A stretch of 63,293 nt of DNA from positions 1 to 63,293 of the IMG/VR virus record IMGVR_UViG_3300036980_000702; one strand, given 5' to 3'. The stretch's first letter is position 1; each line of letters opens with the position of its first letter. Source of the DNA: a virus. Both the position numbers and the translations under genes were made by a program. Below, in pieces: positions 1 through 6,780 of the stretch. Below the pieces are notes generated by a model that saw nothing but the letters and a program-made list of their open reading frames with translations, was not told the DNA's origin and did no database searches.

Positions 1-127
1 GTTTGATTTCCTTTTCCTCAAAGTCAATACCAAGCCTGACGTTATCATCAAACTTGGTAGTGGCCGTAATTGTTTCCAAACTTAGGGAGTCGGGGTTAAA
101 ACTGAAATTGACCGTAGTCTCTCCGGT
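1..127. repeat. Terminal direct repeat (left copy) marking a circular genome
   Basis: The first 127 bases are identical to bases 63167-63293. A reading frame on the - strand continues without interruption from position 1 into 63166, so the repeat is an assembly overlap of a circular or circularly permuted molecule, not a gene duplication. The length of 127 is a usual maximum k-mer in short-read assemblers, which favours the overlap reading. The unit genome is therefore 63,166 bp. Confidence 0.95.
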
Positions 128-505
128 TAACTGATGTTCCCCTTCCCCGATAGTTTTTCCAGTTTTGGAATTAATATACGTGTTTTTTTCTGTACCAGAT
201 ACCGGAATGACAACGGATTGACTTATAAGTGGTCTAATTTCCCCAGGAGTGGGTTCGGGAGTTTGCGGGTCACTACTACTTTGGCTATGCCTGATTTGTG
301 GAATCGGAGTAGGTTGCGGCTTGAATGTGACGCTTCCCGATAGGGTTCCAGTTCCGATACTGGACAGTTCAAAATCATGGTTTCCGGGAGTGGGGTTAAC
401 TGTTACTTTTTTTATTTCGGTAATGACTACCGGGCGACGTAAACCGTAACCGACAAAAAAGCCAACCAGAATTCCGAGTAGGACTAAAAAGAGTTTGTTT
501 TTCAT
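1..505 (-). CDS. Membrane-anchored phage protein, N-terminal part (217 aa across the circular join)
   Basis: The gene starts at ATG 503-505 behind a GGAGGTG ribosome binding site, reads down to position 1 and continues at 63166 to a stop at 63018, giving 217 residues. Residues 4-21 form one hydrophobic helix after MKNK, followed by RR, so it is predicted to be an N-in anchored protein with most of the chain outside. Residues 35-40 and 70-90 are rich in Pro and Thr (NPTPG, QPTPIP, PEPTPG), a flexible linker, and the C-terminal half looks beta-rich. No family is recognised; a spanin-like or surface role is possible because it is anchored and lies next to the tRNA/small-RNA region, but this is a guess. 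Confidence 0.85.
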   Translation of the reverse strand, partial: MKNKLFLVLLGILVGFFVGYGLRRPVVITEIKKVTVNPTPGNHDFELSSIGTGTLSGSVTFKPQPTPIPQIRHSQSSSDPQTPEPTPGEIRPLISQSVVIPVSGTEKNTYINSKTGKTIGEGEHQLTGETTVNFSFNPDSLSLETITATTKFDDNVRLGIDFEEKEIK

Positions 506-558
506 GGGGCACCTCCAAACTAATTATACCATAAAACCAAACTATTTTAATTAATATA

Positions 559-587
559 TTGACACCGCGGTGTCACCGTGGTATTAT
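559..587 (+). promoter_or_regulatory. Sigma-70-type promoter with palindromic operator
   Basis: TTGACA at 559-564, a 17-base spacer and TATTAT at 582-587. The spacer is filled by an imperfect 19-base palindrome (564-582, ACCGCGGTG-T-CACCGTGGT, 8 of 9 pairs). Related spacers occur at 37730, 40093 and 42183, so the four promoters probably answer to one repressor. It drives the 620-1539 genes. Confidence 0.85.
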
Positions 588-619
588 AAAATATAAGAAA
601 AAACGGGGAGAAAAAGAAA

Positions 620-946
620 ATGAGAAAACTAATAACACAAGTCACGGTTAATAAAATCAATAAAATGGTTGAAAAAAATATGAAATATAGTAAAGAATTA
701 AAATATTTTCTTAATGAAATGCTTAGTCGGAAAGGTTGTTTCGGAACTACCTTAAAAGAAATGAGAAAATGGAATATACCAATGGAAAACCAAAGTCAAT
801 TTAATGTCTACGACTCAAACGTATTCCGCGGTATGGGAATCACCTTTGAAAAATACATGTCAGCAACATTTTGCTTAGATTTACATCACGTGTCTATAAA
901 GGATTTTAACGGACTTGTTGAAGCGTGTTACTTAAATCAAAAATAA
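620..946 (+). CDS. Hypothetical protein, first gene of a small + strand operon
   Basis: 108 residues, start ATG behind GGGGAGAAAAAG. The chain is Lys- and Asn-rich in its first 50 residues, with a run of basic helices, and has no recognised domain, signal peptide or membrane segment. It is the first gene after the 559-587 promoter and is followed at 964 by the A-type pseudoknot element that leads into the next gene. Its sharing of a promoter/operator with the 37.7-42.7 kb operons suggests it belongs to the same regulon. Confidence 0.75.
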   Translation: MRKLITQVTVNKINKMVEKNMKYSKELKYFLNEMLSRKGCFGTTLKEMRKWNIPMENQSQFNVYDSNVFRGMGITFEKYMSATFCLDLHHVSIKDFNGLVEACYLNQK

Positions 947-963
947 CTAAAGACAGGTAACAA

Positions 964-987
964 AGGCCTACCGGGAGCCTCAATCCC
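964..987 (+). promoter_or_regulatory. A-type pseudoknot leader element, copy 1
   Basis: One of four copies of a conserved intergenic sequence beginning AAAGGCCYACCGGGAGCC. The loop GCCT (977-980) can pair with AGGC (964-967), while GGGA (973-976) pairs with TCCC (984-987), giving an H-type pseudoknot. In this copy the outer two pairs of the hairpin are lost. A GGAGGAGGT ribosome binding site follows within 10 bases. Confidence 0.6.
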
Positions 988-1070
988 AAAATATGGAGGA
1001 GGTCCTGTACGAGTGGCGACAAAGATTAACCGGAGCCGATCCGGTTTTACAAATTGAAAGGAGACAATCG

Positions 1071-1220
1071 ATGAAAAAATGTAAAAACTGCGACGGTACT
1101 GGACTAGTACTGCGGAAACCCGGATCTATTTATATGTCCTGGGATAACTCTAGGCAACTTAAGGGAGTGGTTGAGAAAAAAGAAACTTGCCCAAAATGTT
1201 ATGGCAAGGGAATGAGGTGA
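1071..1220 (+). CDS. DnaJ-type zinc-finger mini-protein
   Basis: 49 residues with two CxxCxGxG motifs (CKNCDGTG at 4-11, CPKCYGKG at 40-47), the pattern of one DnaJ cysteine-rich zinc repeat; it would bind a single Zn. I chose ATG 1071 because GAAAGGAG lies 8 bases upstream. An in-frame ATG at 993 would add 26 residues, but that codon sits inside the GGAGGAGG sequence itself and has no site of its own. A 14-codon frame starting GTG 1013 uses that upstream site and could be a leader peptide. Function unknown; such small zinc proteins are common in phage early regions. Confidence 0.75.
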   Translation: MKKCKNCDGTGLVLRKPGSIYMSWDNSRQLKGVVEKKETCPKCYGKGMR

Positions 1221-1224
1221 TACC

Positions 1225-1539
1225 ATGGACTTAACCGGGATGAAACCAGGGGAAGAACGATATCACAACATAACTCACCCAGTTACTCAAGAGGTTCTAA
1301 GTTGTGAATACATATATATATCCTTTGACGGGAGAATTTACAGGACAATTCATAAGGATCTTCGCACCTGCCGGACCCAGAAAACACGATGGTTGAAAGG
1401 GCAACTTAGACCGGGGGCGGTAGTTCTGTCAATTAGGCTTGAACCGAAAATTAACAAGAAACTAGAGGAAATGGCCGGAAATTTCGATGTTTCGAAATCG
1501 CAGCTTATAAATAGACTGATCGAAAACTTCTCCAGATAG
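1225..1539 (+). CDS. Protein with C-terminal ribbon-helix-helix domain
   Basis: 104 residues; ATG 1225 lies 4 bases after the stop of the preceding gene and has AGGTGA upstream. Residues 1-60 are of unknown type. Residues 64-104 (AVVLSIRLEPKINKKLEEMA...SKSQLINRLIENF) have the RHH layout: a beta strand with alternating polar residues, then two helices. RHH proteins dimerise and bind palindromic operators, so this is a candidate regulator for the 559 promoter that drives it. Confidence 0.75.
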   Translation: MDLTGMKPGEERYHNITHPVTQEVLSCEYIYISFDGRIYRTIHKDLRTCRTQKTRWLKGQLRPGAVVLSIRLEPKINKKLEEMAGNFDVSKSQLINRLIENFSR

Positions 1540-1590
1540 CTGGAGAAGTTATGTAATAAAAAAAGACCCGGATCACTCCGGGTCATTTGC
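1525..1590 (+). terminator. Tandem hairpins ending the 620-1539 operon
   Basis: An 11-bp perfect stem (1525-1535 with 1540-1550) encloses the stop codon of the preceding gene in its ATAG loop. A second stem, GACCCGGA/TCCGGGTC (1565-1572 with 1577-1584), is followed by ATTTG. The second stem has the same core as the terminator at 4281, suggesting a shared cassette end. Confidence 0.75.
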
Positions 1591-1625
1591 CTAAAATAAT
1601 TGTATGACTAATTTTGAAAACGTTA

Positions 1626-1654
1626 TTTACAAAAAAATAAAAATGTGTTAACAT
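1626..1654 (+). promoter_or_regulatory. Probable promoter for the 1688-4265 operon
   Basis: TTTACA at 1626-1631, 17-base spacer, TAACAT at 1649-1654. Match to consensus is moderate (5 of 6 and 4 of 6). It is the only good candidate between the 1584 terminator and the RHH gene at 1688. Confidence 0.5.
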
Positions 1655-1687
1655 AAAAACATAAACTATAAAAAGGAGGAGTAAAAA

Positions 1688-1816
1688 ACGGACCTTAAAT
1701 CAATCGGCATTGATTCAAAATTGGTTAATGACCTCAAGAGCAAAGTTGCGCAAAATGGAGAATCCATTAAGGAGGTAGTCGAAAAACTAATCCGTGATTA
1801 TCTTAAAAAAAATTAG
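1688..1816 (+). CDS. Small ribbon-helix-helix protein with ACG in place of the start codon
   Basis: A 42-codon frame after the initiator region: xDLKSIGIDSKLVNDLKSK then GESIKEVVEKLIRDYL. This is a clear short RHH protein (strand, helix, turn, helix). AAAGGAGG (1674-1679) is followed 8 bases later by ACG at 1688-1690, exactly where ATG should be; there is no ATG, GTG or TTG near the N-terminus. Either ACG is used as a rare start, which would give very low repressor levels, or an ATG-to-ACG change has silenced the gene, or the base is miscalled. The frame itself is intact to the TAG at 1814. It heads the operon of the 679-residue protein. Confidence 0.7.
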   Translation, partial: TDLKSIGIDSKLVNDLKSKVAQNGESIKEVVEKLIRDYLKKN

Positions 1817-1835
1817 GAGAGGAGAAAAATTATTA

Positions 1836-3875
1836 ATGGAATTCAAAGATTTTAAAAAATTACTACAAGACAATTTTAGCTCGATTGCTCAAGAAACCAC
1901 CCATTTATTCGAAGTTGAGTTAGACAAGGACGAACTTTGGAACCTGTACTTAGATAGCTTTCCCACCGGAACCAATGAAATTTATCGGGAAAGACGGGAA
2001 CACGATTGTAGTTGCTGTCGGCATTTTATTAAGGCTATCGGCAATGTGGTCGTTATTAAGGACAACACAATTAAAACTATCTGGGATTTTGAAATTGACG
2101 ATCCTGTTTATGCTCCAGTAGTAAAGGCTTTATCGATGTTTGTTAGGACAAAGGTAGTTGCCGATGTTTGGTTTAGCAGAGAGGCTAATGTCGGAACGGA
2201 TAGCAACTATGAGGAGTCAACAGACAAGAGTATTATTCTTTGGCATCACTTTTCTCTAAAGCTTCCGAAGCAGTTTGTTAATAACAGAAGTGAATCTTTG
2301 GGAGAAATTAAAGGTTCCTTCAGAGACACTAGGAACGTGTTTAAGCGCTCCCTGGATGAGATTACCGAGGAAAGTATACTGACGGTACTTGAATTAATAT
2401 CCCAGAATTCCCTTTATAAAGGTGAGGAGTGGAAGGTCGTATTGCTTGAGTTTCTGAAATTCAAACGGGCTTACATGGCTTTACCGTCTGAGCATGAGAA
2501 AGAGAACTACACTTGGGAGCAGTCAGTCAAACTCGGTGGAGCCATGGGCAGAATCAGGAATCACAGTATCGGTACACTCCTGGTTAATATCAGCGAGGAT
2601 ATGGATTTAGATGAAGCAGTTAAGAAGTATGAAGTAATTGTGGCTCCAGAGAATTACAAACGGCCACAGGCCATCTTTACCAAAAAGATGTTGGAGGAAG
2701 CTAAAAAAACTATTGAAGAACTCGGATACCTGGATTCGCTTGGCCGAAGATATGCAACACTAGATGATATTACCGTAAATAATATCTTATTTTCTAATCG
2801 GGATTCAGCGAAACGAATTACCGGGGTCTTTGAAGAAATGGCTGGAGAAGTCGCGATTGACCCGAAGAAGTTTTCTAGGGTTGAAGAAATTTCAGTTGAT
2901 GATTTTTTGAATAATGTTTTGCCGACTGCGAAAGAACTTGAAATATTCCTAGAGAATCGGCACTCAAACAGTATGGTTTCTCTAATTGCACCGGAAAACG
3001 CTGGTACTCCAAGCATGTTTAAATGGAATAATCCTTTCAGTTGGGCGTATGCCGGGAATATTACCGATAGTTCGATGAAAGGGAATGTCAAGATGGCTGG
3101 CGGGAATGTCGAAGGAGTTCTTCGATTCTCGATTCAGTGGAATGACAGTGAATTCAATCCTAACGATTTCGATGCTCACTGCGTTGAGCCCAATTGGTAT
3201 GAGATTTATTACCCCAATAAGATGTCCTTAAGTCCAACAGGTGGAATGCTCGATGTTGATATTATCCGTCCAGTGAAAAGTGTTCCTGCTGTTGAAAATA
3301 TCACTTGGGCCAATACCAAGAAGATGGCAAAAGGTGTCTACCAATTCTTTGTCGAATGTTATTCGAATAATGGTGGACGGTCTGGGTTTAAAGCCGAAAT
3401 CGAATTTGGCGGCCAAATCTATGCCCTTGAATATAACAAGGAATTAAGACAAAAAGAACATGTTCAAGTGGCAGAGGTTACTTTTGACGGTACTAGCTTT
3501 AGTATTGTAGAGAAATTACCGTCTAGCATATCTTCACGAAAAGTGTGGGGATTACAAACCAACCAGTTTGTACCAGTTTCCGTGATGATGTACTCCCCGA
3601 ATTACTGGGACGAACAATGGGATATCGGTCATCGGCACTACTTCTTTATGCTGAAAGGTTGTGTTAATCCGGAAACCCCGAACGGCTTTTATAATGAATT
3701 CTTGAAAGAAGATCTATTGCAACATAAACGAGTCTTTGAGGCACTTGGTAGTAAGATGAGAGTTAAAGATGTCGAGGATCAGTTATCCGGTGTCGGATTC
3801 TCCTCGACCAAGCGAAACGAAGTCTTGGTAAAAGCAAAAGGTCAAACTGAACGAGTAGTCAAAATTAAATTTTAA
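1836..3875 (+). CDS. Large phage protein with C-terminal YfaP/DUF2135-like beta domain
   Basis: 679 residues. I start at ATG 1836 (AGGAGAGGAG upstream) instead of a GTG at 1794 that lies inside the RHH gene. The N-terminal 340 residues are mixed helical, with HDCSCCRHF at about 58-66, a possible metal site. Around residues 425-570 comes a beta-rich region, FDAHCVEPN ... GGMLDVD ... VENITW ... GVYQFFVECYS, which follows the (D)LDxHVxxPxG ... GGxLDVD ... ENI pattern of YfaP/DUF2135-type domains. The domain call rests on motif memory and needs a profile search. It is co-transcribed with the RHH gene and the 124-residue coiled-coil protein, apart from the virion genes. Function unknown; these long phage proteins are widespread and uncharacterised. 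Confidence 0.8.
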   Translation: MEFKDFKKLLQDNFSSIAQETTHLFEVELDKDELWNLYLDSFPTGTNEIYRERREHDCSCCRHFIKAIGNVVVIKDNTIKTIWDFEIDDPVYAPVVKALSMFVRTKVVADVWFSREANVGTDSNYEESTDKSIILWHHFSLKLPKQFVNNRSESLGEIKGSFRDTRNVFKRSLDEITEESILTVLELISQNSLYKGEEWKVVLLEFLKFKRAYMALPSEHEKENYTWEQSVKLGGAMGRIRNHSIGTLLVNISEDMDLDEAVKKYEVIVAPENYKRPQAIFTKKMLEEAKKTIEELGYLDSLGRRYATLDDITVNNILFSNRDSAKRITGVFEEMAGEVAIDPKKFSRVEEISVDDFLNNVLPTAKELEIFLENRHSNSMVSLIAPENAGTPSMFKWNNPFSWAYAGNITDSSMKGNVKMAGGNVEGVLRFSIQWNDSEFNPNDFDAHCVEPNWYEIYYPNKMSLSPTGGMLDVDIIRPVKSVPAVENITWANTKKMAKGVYQFFVECYSNNGGRSGFKAEIEFGGQIYALEYNKELRQKEHVQVAEVTFDGTSFSIVEKLPSSISSRKVWGLQTNQFVPVSVMMYSPNYWDEQWDIGHRHYFFMLKGCVNPETPNGFYNEFLKEDLLQHKRVFEALGSKMRVKDVEDQLSGVGFSSTKRNEVLVKAKGQTERVVKIKF

Positions 3876-3890
3876 AGGATGGTGTTACAA

Positions 3891-4265
3891 ATGTTTGAAG
3901 TAGCGGCTAGGAATAAATATCGGTTTCCGTTTAAAGGTCTTATCAATGTTGAGGATTTATGGCAACTGGACGTAAATGATTTAGACATCGTTTTTAAGGC
4001 TTTAAACTCCGAGTTAAAGCAGGTTAAAGAGGAAAGCTTGCTTGAAGTAAAGTCAGAACAGGACAAAGAGCTGGATCTCAAGATTGAAATCGTGAAACAC
4101 ATCGTCAAGGTTAAACTTGATGAGGCCGCCTTACGGTCTAAGCTCAAAGAGAAGAAGGTTCAGGAGCAGAAAATATTAGCGATTATTTCGGGCAAGCAGG
4201 ATGAAAGCTTACAAGGCAAATCGTTGGAAGAATTACAAGCTATGCTGAGTGAATTAGGTAATTAA
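3891..4265 (+). CDS. Coiled-coil partner protein of the 679-aa gene
   Basis: 124 residues from ATG 3891; AAAGGATGG lies at a proper distance, whereas the ATG at 3879 is inside that site. After residue 45 the chain is almost entirely charged heptads (LKQVKEESLLEVKSEQ..., LRSKLKEKKVQEQK), so it should form a coiled coil. It starts 15 bases after its neighbour and ends at the 4281 terminator, so the two are probably made together and may bind each other. Confidence 0.75.
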   Translation: MFEVAARNKYRFPFKGLINVEDLWQLDVNDLDIVFKALNSELKQVKEESLLEVKSEQDKELDLKIEIVKHIVKVKLDEAALRSKLKEKKVQEQKILAIISGKQDESLQGKSLEELQAMLSELGN

Positions 4266-4280
4266 ATACAATTTCACCAA

Positions 4281-4310
4281 GTGACCCGGAGAGATCCGGG
4301 TCACTTCTTT
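4281..4310. terminator. Intrinsic terminator between convergent operons
   Basis: A perfect 10-bp stem GTGACCCGGA/TCCGGGTCAC (4281-4290 with 4295-4304), GAGA loop, then TTCTTT on the + strand. It separates the + strand 1688-4265 operon from the - strand holin gene; the - strand side has only a weak T-run. Confidence 0.85.
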
Positions 4311-4488
4311 AAGTACCACTTGCCGCCTGAGCGATAAAAACGGCGGTCGCCGCCCCGAGAAACATCCCGATTGCGGTAGTGTCTTTGCCGGCGAAAAAAC
4401 CGATAATCGCAACCAAAAGACAAACTAATCCATATAGACGTTTGGATGATTCAAGGGAACCGGCCATGAGAAAACCTTTTAGGTTCAT
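4309..4488 (-). CDS. Small two-helix membrane protein, probable holin
   Basis: 59 residues from ATG 4488 with AGAGGT upstream. Two hydrophobic stretches, about 19-33 (YGLVCLLVAIIGFFA) and 38-56, are separated by a short GKD turn, with a basic N-terminus. This is the size and build of a class II holin, and it sits directly after the amidase gene. It would make membrane lesions that release the endolysin. No family is recognised beyond this topology. Confidence 0.65.
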   Translation of the reverse strand: MNLKGFLMAGSLESSKRLYGLVCLLVAIIGFFAGKDTTAIGMFLGAATAVFIAQAASGT

Positions 4489-4550
4489 GTTATACCTCTT
4501 TCAACACAAAATTCCAGTTTACTATCATTTTGTTGCTGTCAACAAAATGG

Positions 4551-5099
4551 TCAATAATCCAAAATAGCCCTCACAATAGCGTCCTTGTAACCTTCCCGGT
4601 ACTTTTTGAAATTTTCCACATCCGCCGCATTGTCGTGGAAAAACAACTCAATCAAACAGGCCGGGGCGTTGGTCCGGTCTAACTCTGCAAGATGACCGCC
4701 GTCCACCGTGGTCTCTTTGGTATCGGGATCTTCTTTGCCTCCCCTAATCAAAAGACCGTTGGCCTGGTGTAGATACTTTACCAATAGATCGGCCATCCGG
4801 TCGCCGCCGATGCTATCTTTGTGTATCCAGGCTTCCATTCCCCGGGCCTTACCCGATTCCTTCCCGCCCATCGCGTTAGAATGTAAGGCCAAGTGGAAGT
4901 CAGGTTTTGTTTTGTTCGAATCGACGATAACTTCGGTCAAAGTCATATCCGGTCGATTAATATAAATTGCAATTTGTCCTAATCTCGGATCTTTAATGAT
5001 ATCCTTAACCAATTCCTGCATCCTTGATTCTTCGGATACTCCGTCAACCCCGATGTTATTTTCTTGTGTCGATGCCGATAAATAAAGCTTTTTAATCAT
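4551..5099 (-). CDS. N-acetylmuramoyl-L-alanine amidase (endolysin)
   Basis: 182 residues, ATG 5099 behind AAGGAGGATCC. The chain matches the Amidase_3 zinc amidases of Bacillota phages from end to end: the LYLSASTQENN opening, RMQEL helix with acidic residues near 24, NRPD at 48-51, the zinc ligand H73 in HSNA, TNAPACLIE with the catalytic Glu at about 151, and FHDNAADV. The usual first-ligand His is not obvious in the STQEN segment. It cleaves the amide bond between MurNAc and L-Ala. There is no separate cell-wall-binding domain, and no signal peptide, so release should need the holin. Confidence 0.9.
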   Translation of the reverse strand: MIKKLYLSASTQENNIGVDGVSEESRMQELVKDIIKDPRLGQIAIYINRPDMTLTEVIVDSNKTKPDFHLALHSNAMGGKESGKARGMEAWIHKDSIGGDRMADLLVKYLHQANGLLIRGGKEDPDTKETTVDGGHLAELDRTNAPACLIELFFHDNAADVENFKKYREGYKDAIVRAILDY

Positions 5100-5111
5100 G
5101 GATCCTCCTTA

Positions 5112-5140
5112 TTGCAATTTTTAAAGCAATGGGGTATAAT
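5112..5140 (+). promoter_or_regulatory. Consensus promoter for an antisense-side small RNA
   Basis: TTGCAA (5112-5117), 17-base spacer, TATAAT (5135-5140) on the + strand, opposite to every neighbouring gene. No gene lies downstream in this direction before a terminator at 5248-5277, which makes a small RNA the likely product. Confidence 0.75.
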
Positions 5141-5146
5141 TATCTT

Positions 5147-5280
5147 AATTGAATAAAAGCCCCAAGCGAAGCAACTAACTTCGATTGAGGCGCTTCCCAC
5201 TAACCGACTACACCGGTCAATGAGTTTCTTGGCTTATTATAACACATGCAGTCACCTTTTGGGAAGACTGCATTTTTGAT
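5147..5280 (+). ncRNA. Candidate free-standing small RNA between lysis genes
   Basis: Predicted to start about 7 bases after the TATAAT at 5135 and to end at a GCAGTC/GACTGC hairpin (5248-5253 with 5266-5271) followed by ATTTTTG. Inside, AAGCC near the 5' end can pair with GGCTT before the terminator, and AAGCG/CGCTT with an inner GAAG/CTTC form a second hairpin. No ORF with a ribosome binding site exists in it. Because it runs against the lysis genes it might control them or the host. Confidence 0.6.
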
Positions 5281-5547
5281 TTATCTGTAATCATAAGCAC
5301 ACGTGGGAAAAGACACGCCTGTCGATTGGGGATATAAGCCGGGAACGGGAACTTTATAGTGTTGGATGCTCCAATGCTGGGAAGACTTTTCTTTGCGGGT
5401 TTCTTTTCTTTCTTTTCTCTCTAAGTTCAACCGTTCTTCTCGGCTATTTCTTTCTTTTCAAACTGGTATTAAAGGTCTTAGACGTAACAAAACAACTTAA
5501 ATAGGTTTAATAGACCCAATATTGACAGCAGATCGCAACCCTAAAAA
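5281..5547. other. Non-coding gap in the lysis region, possible decayed reading frame
   Basis: No gene with a normal start is present. On the - strand a frame is open from about 5456 to a TAA at 5281; its C-terminus (YKVPVPGLYPQSTG) looks protein-like and its first part is a KERKE-rich purine tract, but it has no ATG and no ribosome binding site, only a TTG at 5430. It may be the remnant of a spanin-like or lysis gene. Confidence 0.35.
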
Positions 5548-5754
5548 TTACCCCTTCATCAACAACGTTATCAAAAAAATGATGATAGTAACCATCGTTC
5601 CAAAAGACCACCTACTGCCCCATTTCAGACTACCTTTTATTTCCTTAATACTATTTTCTAAAAAATTATAACGTTGATCCTGAACCGCTGACGCTGTTTT
5701 CAAATCACTCACTTCCTTTTTTACTTCGTTAAATTCTTCGATTGATACCGTCAA
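5548..5754 (-). CDS. xhlA: XhlA-like membrane-tail protein
   Basis: About 68 residues. The first two thirds are a charged amphipathic helix (EEFNEVKKEVSDLKTA...YNFLENSIKEIKG) and residues 47-66 form one C-terminal membrane helix (FGTMVTIIIFLITLL). This is the layout of XhlA-type proteins that work with a holin in host lysis. A TTG at 5754 fits the AAGGGGAG site better than the GTG at 5763, which touches it. It lies upstream of the amidase and holin genes on the same strand. Confidence 0.7.
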   Translation of the reverse strand: MTVSIEEFNEVKKEVSDLKTASAVQDQRYNFLENSIKEIKGSLKWGSRWSFGTMVTIIIFLITLLMKG

Positions 5755-5842
5755 AAAAATCACTCCCCTTAAAACGAATCCGTGGAAAAAGTATAATTAA
5801 TTACTGGATGGGTATAATATAAATACATTAAAGCCCTCTTAG

Positions 5843-5872
5843 CCGATCCACCTCTCGGATCGGTTCTTTTTT
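5843..5872 (+). terminator. + strand-oriented hairpin in a - strand operon
   Basis: CCGATCC/GGATCGG stem (5843-5849 with 5857-5863) followed by TTCTTTTTT on the + strand. The flanking genes are on the - strand, where there is no T-run after the stem. It would stop antisense transcription coming from the left. Confidence 0.65.
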
Positions 5873-5874
5873 GT

Positions 5875-6732
5875 TTAATACCTTATAATATATTTAACCG
5901 CAACCCAGGGCTGAAGGTTATTGTGAGCCGTTCCAAGGCCAGATGAACTTGTAACTGGAGCGCTATATGCACCTGTATCACTTCCTCCGCAAGGCGGACG
6001 TGTTCCACTAGGAGTAGTTGGAGTAGAACCTCTTGGCGGGTACACATGACTATGCGTACCATTCTCGCCGGCTGTTAAAGCGTGGGTTTCTGCGCCGCCG
6101 TTGGCACCAAGGATATCTGCGTTAGGGTCGGTTACGTTATTCGCCGGAGTGCCACCTTCTCCGTAATCGTCCATGCTCAAAAAGACTCTTCCTCTTCCTT
6201 GTGGAGCTAGTAGTATTTTCTTATGCAATGCCCAGTCGGCTTCTGCGCTTGTTAGTCTAGTGCTAAGAACTCCTGCATCCGTATAAATCGGTGCAGTAGT
6301 ATTACTGTAGTCAATCCAGAGTTTCTGGAATAGGTTAAAGCAATCAGCATTGGCCCGGGCTGTTGCATTGCTCGAGGCATCACCAATTGATCTGCCATCT
6401 AACCAGAGCCATGACCCGTAAGCGGGAAGATTTTGCCATGGATGGGTCATAATATGACCAACTTCATAAATCATATTATATATAGCCATTGGTAAATTAG
6501 CATAAATAGCCCCATCGTCTTTTAATTGTATGCTTCCATTTACATTTTGTTCAAGACCATTCCCGACAACATCGGCATTAATTTTTATCTTAGTTACCGA
6601 ATCGTCATTAAGAATTTCCGTAGTCACTGACTTATCGGTTAAATTGTCAGTCCCTACTTTTTTGTTAAACATATCTTGCAGTCTTACCATTACTTCCCTA
6701 ACCGTCGATGCTGCATCATTAAATTTACTCAT
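5875..6732 (-). CDS. Tail fibre / receptor-binding protein with tail-collar-like C-terminus
   Basis: 285 residues from ATG 6732 (GAAAGGTGG upstream; a start 6 codons earlier lacks a site). Residues 1-75 are helical and polar. From residue 105 on come WLWLDGRSIG, LAPQGRGRVFLSMDD, ETHALTAGENGTHSH and NNLQPWVAVKYIIRY, the sequence marks of tail-collar / microcystin-dependent-type tip domains. The His-rich Gly/Thr loops usually hold metal ions in such tips. It is separated from the upstream ejection protein by a terminator. Likely binds the host surface. Confidence 0.8.
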   Translation of the reverse strand: MSKFNDAASTVREVMVRLQDMFNKKVGTDNLTDKSVTTEILNDDSVTKIKINADVVGNGLEQNVNGSIQLKDDGAIYANLPMAIYNMIYEVGHIMTHPWQNLPAYGSWLWLDGRSIGDASSNATARANADCFNLFQKLWIDYSNTTAPIYTDAGVLSTRLTSAEADWALHKKILLAPQGRGRVFLSMDDYGEGGTPANNVTDPNADILGANGGAETHALTAGENGTHSHVYPPRGSTPTTPSGTRPPCGGSDTGAYSAPVTSSSGLGTAHNNLQPWVAVKYIIRY

Positions 6733-6755
6733 AAATAAACCACCTTTCAAAAATT

Positions 6756-6780
6756 AAAGGGAGGTTTTTGGCCTCCCTTT
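6756..6780 (-). terminator. Intrinsic terminator after the polyvalent protein gene
   Basis: AAAGGGAGG/CCTCCCTTT stem (6756-6764 with 6772-6780), followed on the - strand by AATTTTTG. It lies between the 2133-codon gene and the fibre gene. Confidence 0.8.

Noticed and set aside
993-1070. 26-residue N-terminal extension of the DnaJ-type zinc protein
   Set aside because: The ATG at 993 overlaps the GGAGGAGG sequence and has no site of its own; a well-spaced site leads to ATG 1071. It cannot be excluded fully.
2654-3416. Antisense frames opposite the 679-residue gene
   Set aside because: No ribosome binding sites, Ser/Ile/Phe-rich shadow composition, and the + strand frame is clearly coding.
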